Below, piece after piece: positions 1 through 6,037 of a DNA stretch of 9,556 nt. The stretch lies in the NCBI GenBank assembly GCA_900546825.1, contig UREE01000071.1, positions 1 to 9,556 of the forward strand, written 5' to 3'. The DNA comes from an uncultured Collinsella sp. GTDB taxonomy: Bacteria > Actinomycetota > Coriobacteriia > Coriobacteriales > Coriobacteriaceae. Made by a program: the position numbers and the translations under genes. Under the pieces are notes generated by a model. The model saw nothing but the letters and a program-made list of their open reading frames with translations. It was not told the origin of the DNA and searched no databases. Numbering within the stretch: position 1 is the stretch's first letter; every line of letters starts with the position of its first letter.

Positions 1-1417
1 TGTCGCGCTTCTTAACGGCCTCGATGTCGAAGTCGACCATCTGGTTGGAGCTCTTGGAGATGAGCGTGTAGCGAGCGGCATCGGAGCCGACCTCGTCGAC
101 GAGCTCCTGCAGGGTCACCATGGTGCCCTTGCGCTTGGACATACGGACGGGCTTGCCGTTACGCAGCAGGTTGACGAGCTGGCCCAGCAGAACCTCAAAC
201 TTGCCGGGGTAACCCAGAGCGTCGCAGACGCAGCGTACGCGCTCGATGTAACCGTGGTGGTCGGCGCCCCAGATGTCGATGACGTGATCGACGCGCTGGA
301 ACTTATCCCAGTGATAGGCGACGTCGGAGGCGAAGTAGGTGTACTCGCCGTCGGACTTGATCAGGACGCGGTCCTTGTCGTCGCCCAGATCGGTGGAGCG
401 GAACCACAGGGCGCCGTCCTTGGTGTAGAGGTAGCCCATCTTGTCGAGCTTCTCAAAAGCGCGGTCGACGGCGGAGGTGCCGGCGGTCTCGCCCTCGGTG
501 TCCTTCACATACAGCGAGCGCTCGGAGTACCAACGATCGAAGTCGCAGTTGACGGCGTGGCAGAGGTCGCGCATGTTATCGACCATCTTTACATAGCCGC
601 GCTCGCGGAAGCTCTCCATGCGCTCCTGAGGATCGGCGTTGACCCACTTATCGCCGTCGGTGCGCCAGAACTCGGCGGCCTCGTCGATGATGTAGTCGCC
701 GCCGTAAGAGTCCTTGCCCAAGGTCTCGGCAAAGTTGTCCTGATACGGATGGGTCTCGGGGTGCTCGTCGTTCTCGTCGGCAACAAAGGCGTCACGGTCG
801 GCGATCAGCAGCTTGTGAGCCTCGTCGATATCAACGCCCTGCTTGGCGATGATGTCGGCAAGCTGCATATAGCGCGTGCTGATGGAGTTGCCGAAGGTGT
901 TCATCTGAGAGCCGTGGTCATTGATGTAGAACTCACGCTGGATCTCATAGCCGGCGTGGTCCATAACGCGGCAGAGCGAATCGCCCAGCGCGGCCCAGCG
1001 GCCGTGGCCGATGTGCATGGGGCCGACGGGGTTGGCGGAAACGAACTCGACCTGGGTCTTCAGGCCACCACCGACGTTGGACTTAGCGAAGTCCATGCCC
1101 TTCTCGCGAGCCTCGCCAAAGATGGCATTCTTAACGGCAACGGAGAGGTAGAAGTTGATGAAACCGGGGCCTGCGATCTCAACCTTCTCGATCGCGGGAT
1201 CCTCGGGCATATGGGCAACGATGGCCTCGGCGATCTTGCGCGGGGCGCAGTGGGCCAGCTTGGCGGACTTCAGGGCCATGGTAGAGGTCCACTCGCCATG
1301 AGAAGTGTCAGCCGGTCGCTCGATAGCGCAATCGTCAAGTTCAAATGCGGAAAGGTCGCCGGCCTCCTGGGCCGCAGCAAGCGCAGCGCGTACCAGCTCT
1401 TCAATCTTCTCGGGCAT
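1..1417 (-). CDS. argS: Arginyl-tRNA synthetase, C-terminus cut off by the window edge
   Basis: Class I aminoacyl-tRNA synthetase that charges tRNA-Arg with arginine in the cytoplasm. About 472 codons are present of a family length near 550-600. The N-terminal tRNA-recognition (Add1-like) domain occupies roughly residues 1-100. The HIGH signature sits inside ANPVGPMHIGHGRW, with HIGH at residues 135-138 (bases 1004-1015). The second signature is RMSKRKGT, with MSKRK at residues 426-430 (bases 128-142). The DALR anticodon-binding domain lies beyond base 1. The start at 1417 follows a very strong Shine-Dalgarno AAGGAGGA (1421-1428) four bases from the ATG. The gene is divergent from carD across a 342-bp gap. 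Identity is certain from both signatures; only the missing 3' end is unseen. Confidence 0.97.
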   Translation of the reverse strand, partial: MPEKIEELVRAALAAAQEAGDLSAFELDDCAIERPADTSHGEWTSTMALKSAKLAHCAPRKIAEAIVAHMPEDPAIEKVEIAGPGFINFYLSVAVKNAIFGEAREKGMDFAKSNVGGGLKTQVEFVSANPVGPMHIGHGRWAALGDSLCRVMDHAGYEIQREFYINDHGSQMNTFGNSISTRYMQLADIIAKQGVDIDEAHKLLIADRDAFVADENDEHPETHPYQDNFAETLGKDSYGGDYIIDEAAEFWRTDGDKWVNADPQERMESFRERGYVKMVDNMRDLCHAVNCDFDRWYSERSLYVKDTEGETAGTSAVDRAFEKLDKMGYLYTKDGALWFRSTDLGDDKDRVLIKSDGEYTYFASDVAYHWDKFQRVDHVIDIWGADHHGYIERVRCVCDALGYPGKFEVLLGQLVNLLRNGKPVRMSKRKGTMVTLQELVDEVGSDAARYTLISKSSNQMVDFDIEAVKKRD

Positions 1418-1759
1418 AGATCCTCCTTGTGTTAAAGCCCCCGAGCTCTTGGTCACTCGTAGGGCAAAAGCCAGAGTTTGTAGCACTCTATCACAAGCGA
1501 GGGGCACTGTCGCAGGGTAAAGCCAATCGAAATTGCATATGCACAAAATTGACTACAGCTTGTATGGAGTCACTCAAAGATGCCGGTCTGCCTGCAGATT
1601 ATGCACGCGTTGAAAATGCATAAAGGTGTGAATGAGCTGTGTCTTTTATCGAATACTCTTACCTATCAGAGTTGTGTGCTTTTCCTGCATAAAGCGAGGA
1701 TTTGCGCACGTCAGCGTGTTATTCTAGACATACGTAAATTCGTATAAGTTGGAGGTAGC
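1418..1759. promoter_or_regulatory. Divergent argS/carD intergenic region
   Basis: This 342-bp gap must hold the promoters of both argS (minus) and carD (plus). It has no credible gene. It is AT-richer than the flanking genes and carries repeated TGCATA/TATGCA motifs at 1534-1543 (perfect palindrome TGCATATGCA), 1600-1605, 1617-1622 and 1686-1691. No canonical promoter with good spacing stands out. For carD, TGTTATTCT (1717-1725) looks like an extended -10 without a matching -35. For argS, minus-strand TGTGATAGA and TGCTACAAA near 1475-1495 are possible extended -10 boxes. The carD ribosome site is GGAGG at 1751-1755, four bases before its ATG. Confidence 0.6.
1599..1623. promoter_or_regulatory. 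Operator-like inverted repeat TTATGCA-N11-TGCATAA
   Basis: Two 7-bp arms, TTATGCA (1599-1605) and TGCATAA (1617-1623), form a perfect inverted repeat with an 11-bp spacer. The right arm is part of TGCATAAAG, which recurs exactly at 1686-1694. Related half-sites lie at 1534-1543. Binding by a dimeric regulator is an inference. TGCATAAA resembles half of some ArgR boxes, which would suit a position beside argS, but it could also concern carD or be chance in AT-rich DNA. Confidence 0.3.
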
Positions 1760-2245
1760 ATGTTCTCAATCGGTCAACACGTCATTCATCCGGGTCAGGG
1801 AGTCTGCACCGTCGTCGGTTTTAGGGACGACACGCCGCAGCCCATGTTGTTGCTCGAGGCCAAGCAGGGGCATGCGCAGACGATCCTTATGTACCCCGTG
1901 GCGCAGGCCGACCGTCTGCATGCCGCCATCTCTCAGCAAGATGCCGAGCATCTGCTGAGCCACTATGACGAGCTGGAGTGCGACACCTTTACCGAGCGCA
2001 ACAGCTCGCTTGAAGAGACACACTTTAAGCAGCAGCTCAAGCTGGGCGCGCCCGAGACGGTCCGCGTGGCAAAGACCATGATGCACCGCATTCGCCAGGC
2101 CGAGGAAGCCGATAAAAAGCCCAGCTCTTACTATATGCGTGTACTCAAGGAAGCCAAGCGCCGCTCCATCGAGGAGTTCGCCGTGGCATTGGGCGTCACC
2201 GAGGAGGCCGCCGAAGCCCGCCTAGCCCAAGCCGCCCTCAACTAA
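1760..2245 (+). CDS. carD: CarD family transcriptional regulator
   Basis: A 161-residue protein, almost the same length as mycobacterial CarD (162). CarD/CdnL proteins bind the RNA polymerase beta subunit and stabilise the open complex at many promoters, including rRNA promoters. Residues 1 to about 55 form the CarD/TRCF RNAP-interacting domain: it opens FSIGQHVIHPGQGV, with the family HPxxG turn at 10-14. Residues about 60-160 are predicted helical, the DNA-contacting part, ending in an Ala/Glu-rich helix. The protein contains no tryptophan, so the Trp wedge known in Mycobacterium and Thermus CarD is absent; the aligned position appears to be near L84/E85. The start is supported by GGAGG four bases upstream. 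A strong hairpin terminator follows 12 bases after the stop, so it is probably monocistronic. Family assignment is firm; its promoter set is unknown. Confidence 0.9.
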   Translation: MFSIGQHVIHPGQGVCTVVGFRDDTPQPMLLLEAKQGHAQTILMYPVAQADRLHAAISQQDAEHLLSHYDELECDTFTERNSSLEETHFKQQLKLGAPETVRVAKTMMHRIRQAEEADKKPSSYYMRVLKEAKRRSIEEFAVALGVTEEAAEARLAQAALN

Positions 2246-2257
2246 CCCATCCGCGCC

Positions 2258-2301
2258 AAAAACCACCACAAAGGGGACAGGCACCTTTGTGGTGGTTTTT
2301 T
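2258..2301 (+). terminator. carD terminator; GGGGAC hairpin repeat, copy A
   Basis: Perfect inverted repeat: AAAAACCACCACAAAGG (2258-2274) pairs with CCTTTGTGGTGGTTTTT (2284-2300), 17 bp, with a 9-nt loop and a run of T ending at 2301. This is a textbook intrinsic terminator for carD. The central 17 nt, AAGGGGACAGGCACCTT (2271-2287), recur exactly in copy B (2979-2995). The same layout, GGGGAC at the third base of a 17-nt centre, recurs on the minus strand at 5867-5883 and 7226-7242. It therefore looks like a dispersed repeat that also serves as a terminator. Confidence 0.85.
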
Positions 2302-2319
2302 CGTTCTAGTCGTTCTAGT
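2302..2319. repeat. Tandem 9-bp duplication CGTTCTAGT x2
   Basis: CGTTCTAGT occurs twice in immediate tandem (2302-2310 and 2311-2319), just after the terminator and upstream of the HD-domain gene. It lies where that gene's promoter should be. It may be simple slippage; no function can be read from it. Confidence 0.7.
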
Positions 2320-2362
2320 AGTATTCATTCTTAGCGATACCTGCGAGCACAAGGAGTCTTTT

Positions 2363-2962
2363 ATGGCAGAGCCACTTTCCGCCGGAATCACCCGCGACCG
2401 TGCGTTCGAATTGCTCAACGAGCACAATAAGGACCCGTTCCACATCACCCACGGCGAAACGGTCGAGGGCACCATGCGCTACTTTGCGCGCGAGTTCGAC
2501 CCCGAGAACGAGGAGTTTTGGGGCATCGTCGGTCTGCTGCACGACCTAGATTGGGAGGAGCATGAGGACGACCCCATGAACCACACCATCTATGCGGCCG
2601 AGATCCTTGAAGGCGAGGGCGCCTCTCCCGATCTCATTCGCGCCATTCAGACGCACACGTCGGACTTCAACACCTCGCTGCCCAAGCCCGAGCTGCAGAT
2701 GGAAAAGATCCTGTTTGCCTGCGACGAGCTCACCGGCTTGATCGGTGCTGCCGTCATCATGCGTCCGAGTAAGAGCGTCATGGACTTTACGACCAAGTCG
2801 CTCAAGAAAAAGTTCAAGGACAAGCGCTTTGCCGCCGGCTGCTCGCGCGACGTGATTACGCAGGGTGCCGAGATGCTGGGCTGGGAGCTCCCCGAGCTCT
2901 TCGACCGTACCATCGCGGCCATGCAGTCCTTCGCCCCCGACCGCGACACCTTTCAGGCTTAA
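2363..2962 (+). CDS. HD-domain superfamily hydrolase, function unknown
   Basis: A 199-residue soluble protein of the HD metal-dependent phosphohydrolase superfamily. The metal-ligand pattern is visible: H30 in ITHGETVEGTMRYFA, the H60-D61 doublet in GIVGLLHDLDWEEHEDD, H98 in IQTHTSD, and D121 in LFACDELTG. The early part of the sequence resembles the uncharacterised HD proteins of the COG2316 type (recalled, not searched). Such domains hydrolyse phosphate esters or nucleotides, but the substrate here cannot be inferred. No signal peptide or membrane segment is seen. The start is chosen from AAGGAG (2351-2356), six bases before the ATG. It lies downstream of the carD terminator, so it probably has its own promoter, and it converges on proA across a shared hairpin. 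Confidence 0.8.
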   Translation: MAEPLSAGITRDRAFELLNEHNKDPFHITHGETVEGTMRYFAREFDPENEEFWGIVGLLHDLDWEEHEDDPMNHTIYAAEILEGEGASPDLIRAIQTHTSDFNTSLPKPELQMEKILFACDELTGLIGAAVIMRPSKSVMDFTTKSLKKKFKDKRFAAGCSRDVITQGAEMLGWELPELFDRTIAAMQSFAPDRDTFQA

Positions 2963-2966
2963 TTCC

Positions 2967-3008
2967 AAAACCATCACAAAGGGGACAGGCACCTTTGTGG
3001 TGGTTTTT
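2967..3008. terminator. Bidirectional terminator between the HD gene and proA; GGGGAC hairpin repeat, copy B
   Basis: AAAACCATCACAAAGG (2967-2982) pairs with CCTTTGTGGTGGTTTT (2992-3007), a 16-bp stem with a 9-nt loop. The one imperfect position, T2974 against G3000, is a U-G wobble in plus-strand RNA and an A-C mismatch in minus-strand RNA. The element therefore folds better as terminator of the HD gene than of proA. It begins five bases after the HD stop and ends 14 bases from the proA stop. A 34-nt core is identical to copy A. Confidence 0.8.
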
Positions 3009-3021
3009 GTTTGCGCGGGCG

Positions 3022-4308
3022 TTAGGGGCGGACCTGGCCGGTGCCTCGGAGCTTGTATTTGTAGGTGGTGAGGGCCTCGGCGGCAAAGGGGCCGCGGGCG
3101 TGGAGCTTTTGGGTCGAGATGCCAATCTCGGCGCCCAGGCCAAACTCGCCGCCGTCGGTAAAGCGCGTGCTGGCGTTGGCATACACGGCCGAGGCATCGA
3201 CCTCGTCCAGGAAGCGCTCGCAAGCATCCGTGTCCTCTGCAACGATGGCCTCGGAGTGCATCGTGCCGTAGCGGTTGATGTGCGCGATGGCCTCGTCCTC
3301 GTTCGCCACGACCTTCACGCTCATCTCGAGCGCCAGATACTCGCGACCCCAGTCCTCCTCAGTCGCGGCAACGTAGTCATCGCCCTCGGCAAGCCCGGCG
3401 TCGGCGCATGCGGCGCACGTGGCCTCGTCGCCGTGAATGAGCACGCCGTGGTCGTGCAGCACGGCCACGACCGCGGGCAAAAACGCATCGGCCACAGCAC
3501 GGTCGACCAGCAGCGACTCGGCGGCATTGCACACGCCTACGCGCTGGGTCTTGGCATTAACGATAATGTTGAGCGCCTTATCAAAGTCGGCGGATTCATG
3601 CACGTAGATGTGGCAGTTGCCCGTACCCGTCTCGATCACCGGCACGAGCGACTCGCGCACGCAGCGCTGGATCAGGCCTGCACCGCCACGTGGAATGAGT
3701 ACGTCGACGATGCCGCGGAGCTTCATGAGCTCGCCAGTGGCCTCGCGGTCGGTGGACTCGATCATCGACACGGCCTCGCGCGGGAAGCCCTTGGCCTCGA
3801 GCGCATCGGCCAGCAGCTCGGCGATCATGGCACACGAGTGGTAGGCCAGCGAGCCGCCGCGCAGGATGCAGGCGTTGCCGGTGCGGATGCAGATGCCAGC
3901 GGCGTCGGCCGTCACGTTGGGACGTGCCTCGTAGACCATGGCAACCAGACCCAGCGGCACACTCACGCGCGTAAGATCCACACCGCTTGCAAGCACGCGG
4001 TGGTCGAGCACGCGGCCGACAGGATCGGGCAGCTCGGCGAGCTTCTCCAGGCCGGCGGCCATACCCTCAACGCGCTCGGGCGTCAGCAGCAGACGGTCGA
4101 GGAGCCCCGCCGAGGTCCCCGCATCGCGCGCGGCGGACATATCGAGCTCGTTGGCGGCAACGATGGAGTCGACACCGTTGCGCAGTGCTGCGGCCATGGC
4201 GCGCACGGCCTCCTGGCGCTGCTCGTCGCTCGCCGTGGCAAGCGAGGCCGACGCTGCCTTAGCGGCAACGGCAAGATCGTGGACATACGTGGCTATATCG
4301 ACCGACAT
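3022..4308 (-). CDS. proA: Gamma-glutamyl phosphate reductase (glutamate-5-semialdehyde dehydrogenase)
   Basis: Second step of proline synthesis: NADPH-dependent reduction of gamma-glutamyl phosphate, made by ProB, to glutamate-5-semialdehyde. The 428 residues match the family (E. coli 417). It shows the aldehyde-dehydrogenase-like fold with VPLGLVAMVYEARPNVT (117-133), IRTGNACILRGG (141-152) and the catalytic cysteine C260 in AKTQRVGVCNAAESLL. The C-terminal conserved block contains ASTRFTDGGEFGLGAEIGIS (379-398). The start at 4308 is preceded by AGGAGAAAGGG ending six bases before the ATG. It is divergent from the hydrolase at 4421 (112-bp gap) and convergent with the HD gene. Its usual partner proB lies 1.7 kb away on the same strand with a reverse-oriented gene between, so the two cannot form the usual compact proBA operon. 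Confidence 0.96.
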   Translation of the reverse strand: MSVDIATYVHDLAVAAKAASASLATASDEQRQEAVRAMAAALRNGVDSIVAANELDMSAARDAGTSAGLLDRLLLTPERVEGMAAGLEKLAELPDPVGRVLDHRVLASGVDLTRVSVPLGLVAMVYEARPNVTADAAGICIRTGNACILRGGSLAYHSCAMIAELLADALEAKGFPREAVSMIESTDREATGELMKLRGIVDVLIPRGGAGLIQRCVRESLVPVIETGTGNCHIYVHESADFDKALNIIVNAKTQRVGVCNAAESLLVDRAVADAFLPAVVAVLHDHGVLIHGDEATCAACADAGLAEGDDYVAATEEDWGREYLALEMSVKVVANEDEAIAHINRYGTMHSEAIVAEDTDACERFLDEVDASAVYANASTRFTDGGEFGLGAEIGISTQKLHARGPFAAEALTTYKYKLRGTGQVRP

Positions 4309-4351
4309 GGGCGGCCCTTTCTCCTAGAAGTTTGCAACCATGGTAGCCGAT

Positions 4352-4382
4352 TTGCGCATGGCCTCGCCCGCGGCGGTAGAAT
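4352..4382 (+). promoter_or_regulatory. Possible promoter of the S33-type hydrolase gene
   Basis: TTGCGC (4352-4357) and TAGAAT (4377-4382) are separated by 19 bp and lie 38 bases before the start codon at 4421. The -10 is a good match to TATAAT; the -35 is weak and the spacing is one to two bases long. A minus-strand TTGACC (4384-4389) overlaps this element and might belong to proA, but no fitting -10 is seen for it. Confidence 0.3.
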
Positions 4383-4420
4383 TGGTCAACCCGAAACACC
4401 GCAACGAACGGAAGACTCAC

Positions 4421-5839
4421 ATGGCCCTCATCACTTCGTACCACGTCCCCGGCCTGTATGTCGAGGACCACAGCATCGACGTCCCCCTCGACTGGCGCGG
4501 CCTGGAGCCGATGCTCCTGGCCGTCGGCAGCACCATGCGCCGCGGCGCCATGCCGGCGCCCATCGCAGGTGCGCCCGAGAGCATCAAGCTCTTCTACCGT
4601 GTGGTTTGCGCGCCCGACCGCATCAACGACGATCTGCCACTGCTCCTGTTTTTGCAGGGCGGCCCCGGCGGCGAGAGCCCGCGTCCGCTGTCACCCACAA
4701 GCGACGGCTGGATCGAGGAGGCCGTCAAGCACTTCCGCGTCGTCCTGCCCGACCAGCGCGGCACCGGACGCAGCAGCTGTGTAGACGGACGCACGATTGC
4801 CGCACTGGGCGAGCGTGCCGAGGCGGCCGGCGCCGATGCGGACCGCTCGCAGGCGGACTTCCTCAAGCGCCACCTCGCCAGCTCCATCGTGCGCGATTTT
4901 GAGTACCTGCGCCTGGTGGGCTTTGGCGGCAGGCCCTGGGTCACGCTCGGGCAGAGCTACGGCGGCTTTTTGACGCTGAGCTACCTGTCGCTCTTCCCCG
5001 AGGGCGTGGCGGCAAGCTTTACCTGCGGCGGCATCCCCCACGTACCGGCGAGCGCAAGCGAGGTCTACGCGCACACCTTCCCGCGCATGGCTGCCAAGAC
5101 GCAGCAGTATTACAACCGCTACCCCGCCGACGTCGAGCGCGTGGCGGCCCTGGCAGATGCCCTCGAGGAGCAAAAGCCCGTGCTACCCGACGGCTCGCCG
5201 ATGACGGTCGAACGCCTGCAGCTCATGGGCAGCGACTTTGGCATGAAGCCGAGCTTTGAGCGCATGCATTGGATTATCGATCATGCTTTTGTTGACGGCG
5301 ACGGCACGCTGGCCTGCGGCGCCTCGGTATCCGACAGCTTTTTGATGCGCGCCTTCGAGCGCACCAACACGCGCACGAATCCGCTGTACTGGACGCTTCA
5401 GGAGTTCATCTACGCCGACGGCGACACCATGCCCATTCGCTGGGCCGCGGCAGAAGAGAAGGCCCATCGTGCCGAGTTCGACACGCTCACGCGACCGCTC
5501 ATGTTTACCGGCGAGGCCATGTTCCCGTGGATGTTTGAGCAGATGCCCGAACTAAAGCCCTTCAAGCCGGCGATGGATCTGCTTATGGAAGACACAAGCT
5601 GGGACAAGATCTACGACCCGCAGCGCCTGGCGTGCAACGAGGTGCCCCTGCAGGCCGCGGTGTACTTCGATGACATGTACGTGGACTCGGGCATGCAGCT
5701 CGATACGCTCAGCCGCGTGGGCAACTCGCATGCCTGGGTGACCAACGAGTTCGAGCACGACGGCTTGCACGGCAGCGTGGTGTTCAAGCACCTCTTCGAC
5801 GAAGCCCTCAACCGCGGAGACCTGCGCCAGATCTTCTAG
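4421..5839 (+). CDS. Alpha/beta hydrolase, proline iminopeptidase-like (peptidase family S33)
   Basis: A 472-residue serine hydrolase. The landmarks of prolyl aminopeptidases are in order: oxyanion-hole QGGPGG (79-84; the first residue is Gln rather than the usual His), DQRGTGRS (111-118), and the nucleophile elbow GQSYGG (177-182) with Ser179. A C-terminal block has an acidic pair D417-D418 (VYFDDMYVD) and TNEFEHDGLHGS with His446 and His450 as catalytic candidates. It is longer than classic PIPs of about 310-330 residues and resembles the larger PIP/tripeptidyl-aminopeptidase group. No signal peptide, so cytoplasmic. The expected role is release of N-terminal residues, perhaps proline, from peptides; the substrate is inferred. 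The start is set at 4421 because GGAAG lies six bases upstream and the fold begins there; an in-frame ATG at 4340 would overlap the likely promoter. It lies between divergent proA and convergent proB. Confidence 0.85.
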   Translation: MALITSYHVPGLYVEDHSIDVPLDWRGLEPMLLAVGSTMRRGAMPAPIAGAPESIKLFYRVVCAPDRINDDLPLLLFLQGGPGGESPRPLSPTSDGWIEEAVKHFRVVLPDQRGTGRSSCVDGRTIAALGERAEAAGADADRSQADFLKRHLASSIVRDFEYLRLVGFGGRPWVTLGQSYGGFLTLSYLSLFPEGVAASFTCGGIPHVPASASEVYAHTFPRMAAKTQQYYNRYPADVERVAALADALEEQKPVLPDGSPMTVERLQLMGSDFGMKPSFERMHWIIDHAFVDGDGTLACGASVSDSFLMRAFERTNTRTNPLYWTLQEFIYADGDTMPIRWAAAEEKAHRAEFDTLTRPLMFTGEAMFPWMFEQMPELKPFKPAMDLLMEDTSWDKIYDPQRLACNEVPLQAAVYFDDMYVDSGMQLDTLSRVGNSHAWVTNEFEHDGLHGSVVFKHLFDEALNRGDLRQIF

Positions 5840-5840
5840 C

Positions 5841-5892
5841 AAAGGAGTGTCCCCGTCTGCCGGCACAATAGGAACGTCCCCAAGTGCCGGCA
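5841..5892 (-). repeat. GGGGAC hairpin repeat, copy C, with a partial extra unit
   Basis: TGCCGGCAC (5858-5866) pairs with GTGCCGGCA (5884-5892), a 9-bp GC-rich stem around a 17-nt loop. Read on the minus strand, the loop is TTGGGGACGTTCCTATT. Just upstream, 5842-5856 carries another degenerate loop (GGAG, then GTCCCC at 5849-5854) ending in the same TGCCGGCA arm, so the left arm of copy C appears shared with a half unit. The GGGGAC offset matches copies A, B and D although the stem is unrelated. It may help terminate the hydrolase transcript, but it lacks a T-run. Confidence 0.75.
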
Positions 5893-5925
5893 ACGACAAT
5901 GCCGCTGGTAGAGGACAGAAAGCGA

Positions 5926-6023
5926 AAACGCCCCTAAGCGAGCAAGGTGACGTGAAAGAGGAGGGCATTGACCTTTTGGTCATGCCCGACGATTGAACGT
6001 CAGATTGCCGCTTAGGGGCGTTT
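5926..6023. repeat. 98-nt near-continuous imperfect hairpin between convergent genes
   Basis: The outer arms AAACGCCCCTAAGCG (5926-5940) and CGCTTAGGGGCGTTT (6009-6023) pair perfectly over 15 bp. Pairing continues inward. GCAA (5942-5945) pairs with TTGC (6005-6008), and TGACGT (5948-5953) with ACGTCA (5997-6002). After a 9x9 internal loop, GGGCATTGACC (5963-5973) pairs with GGTCATGCCC (5978-5987), with one bulged T and a TTTT loop. About 35 base pairs form in 98 nt. It lies 14 bases from the proB stop and can act as terminator in either direction (TTT or TTTT follows the stem). Its length and internal order exceed a plain terminator. It could be a small fold-back mobile element or a structured RNA; I cannot tell which. 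Confidence 0.75.
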
Positions 6024-6037
6024 GCAGCGTCAATTGG

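Noticed and set aside
254..1435. Open frame of 393 codons on the plus strand
   Set aside because: Antisense shadow of argS: it covers the ArgRS HIGH-containing region, its protein is Val/Ala/Gly-rich with no family features, and it has no ribosome site.
1418..1560. Possible T-box or other riboswitch ahead of argS
   Set aside because: No T-box consensus, specifier stem or terminator/antiterminator pair could be found in the minus-strand leader.
4340..4420. 27-residue N-terminal extension of the S33 hydrolase
   Set aside because: It overlaps the likely promoter (TAGAAT at 4377), lacks a good ribosome site, and the extra residues do not look like part of the fold or a signal peptide.
2995..4902. 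Open frame of 635 codons on the plus strand
   Set aside because: Antisense to proA, then out of frame through the start of the S33 hydrolase. Both real genes have catalytic motifs; this frame has none and is a product of high GC codon bias.
5982..5996. Tiny ORF (ATG plus three codons) after a GAGGAGG sequence at 5958-5964
   Set aside because: Spacing from the purine run is too long (17 bases), and the stretch is explained by the fold-back stem.
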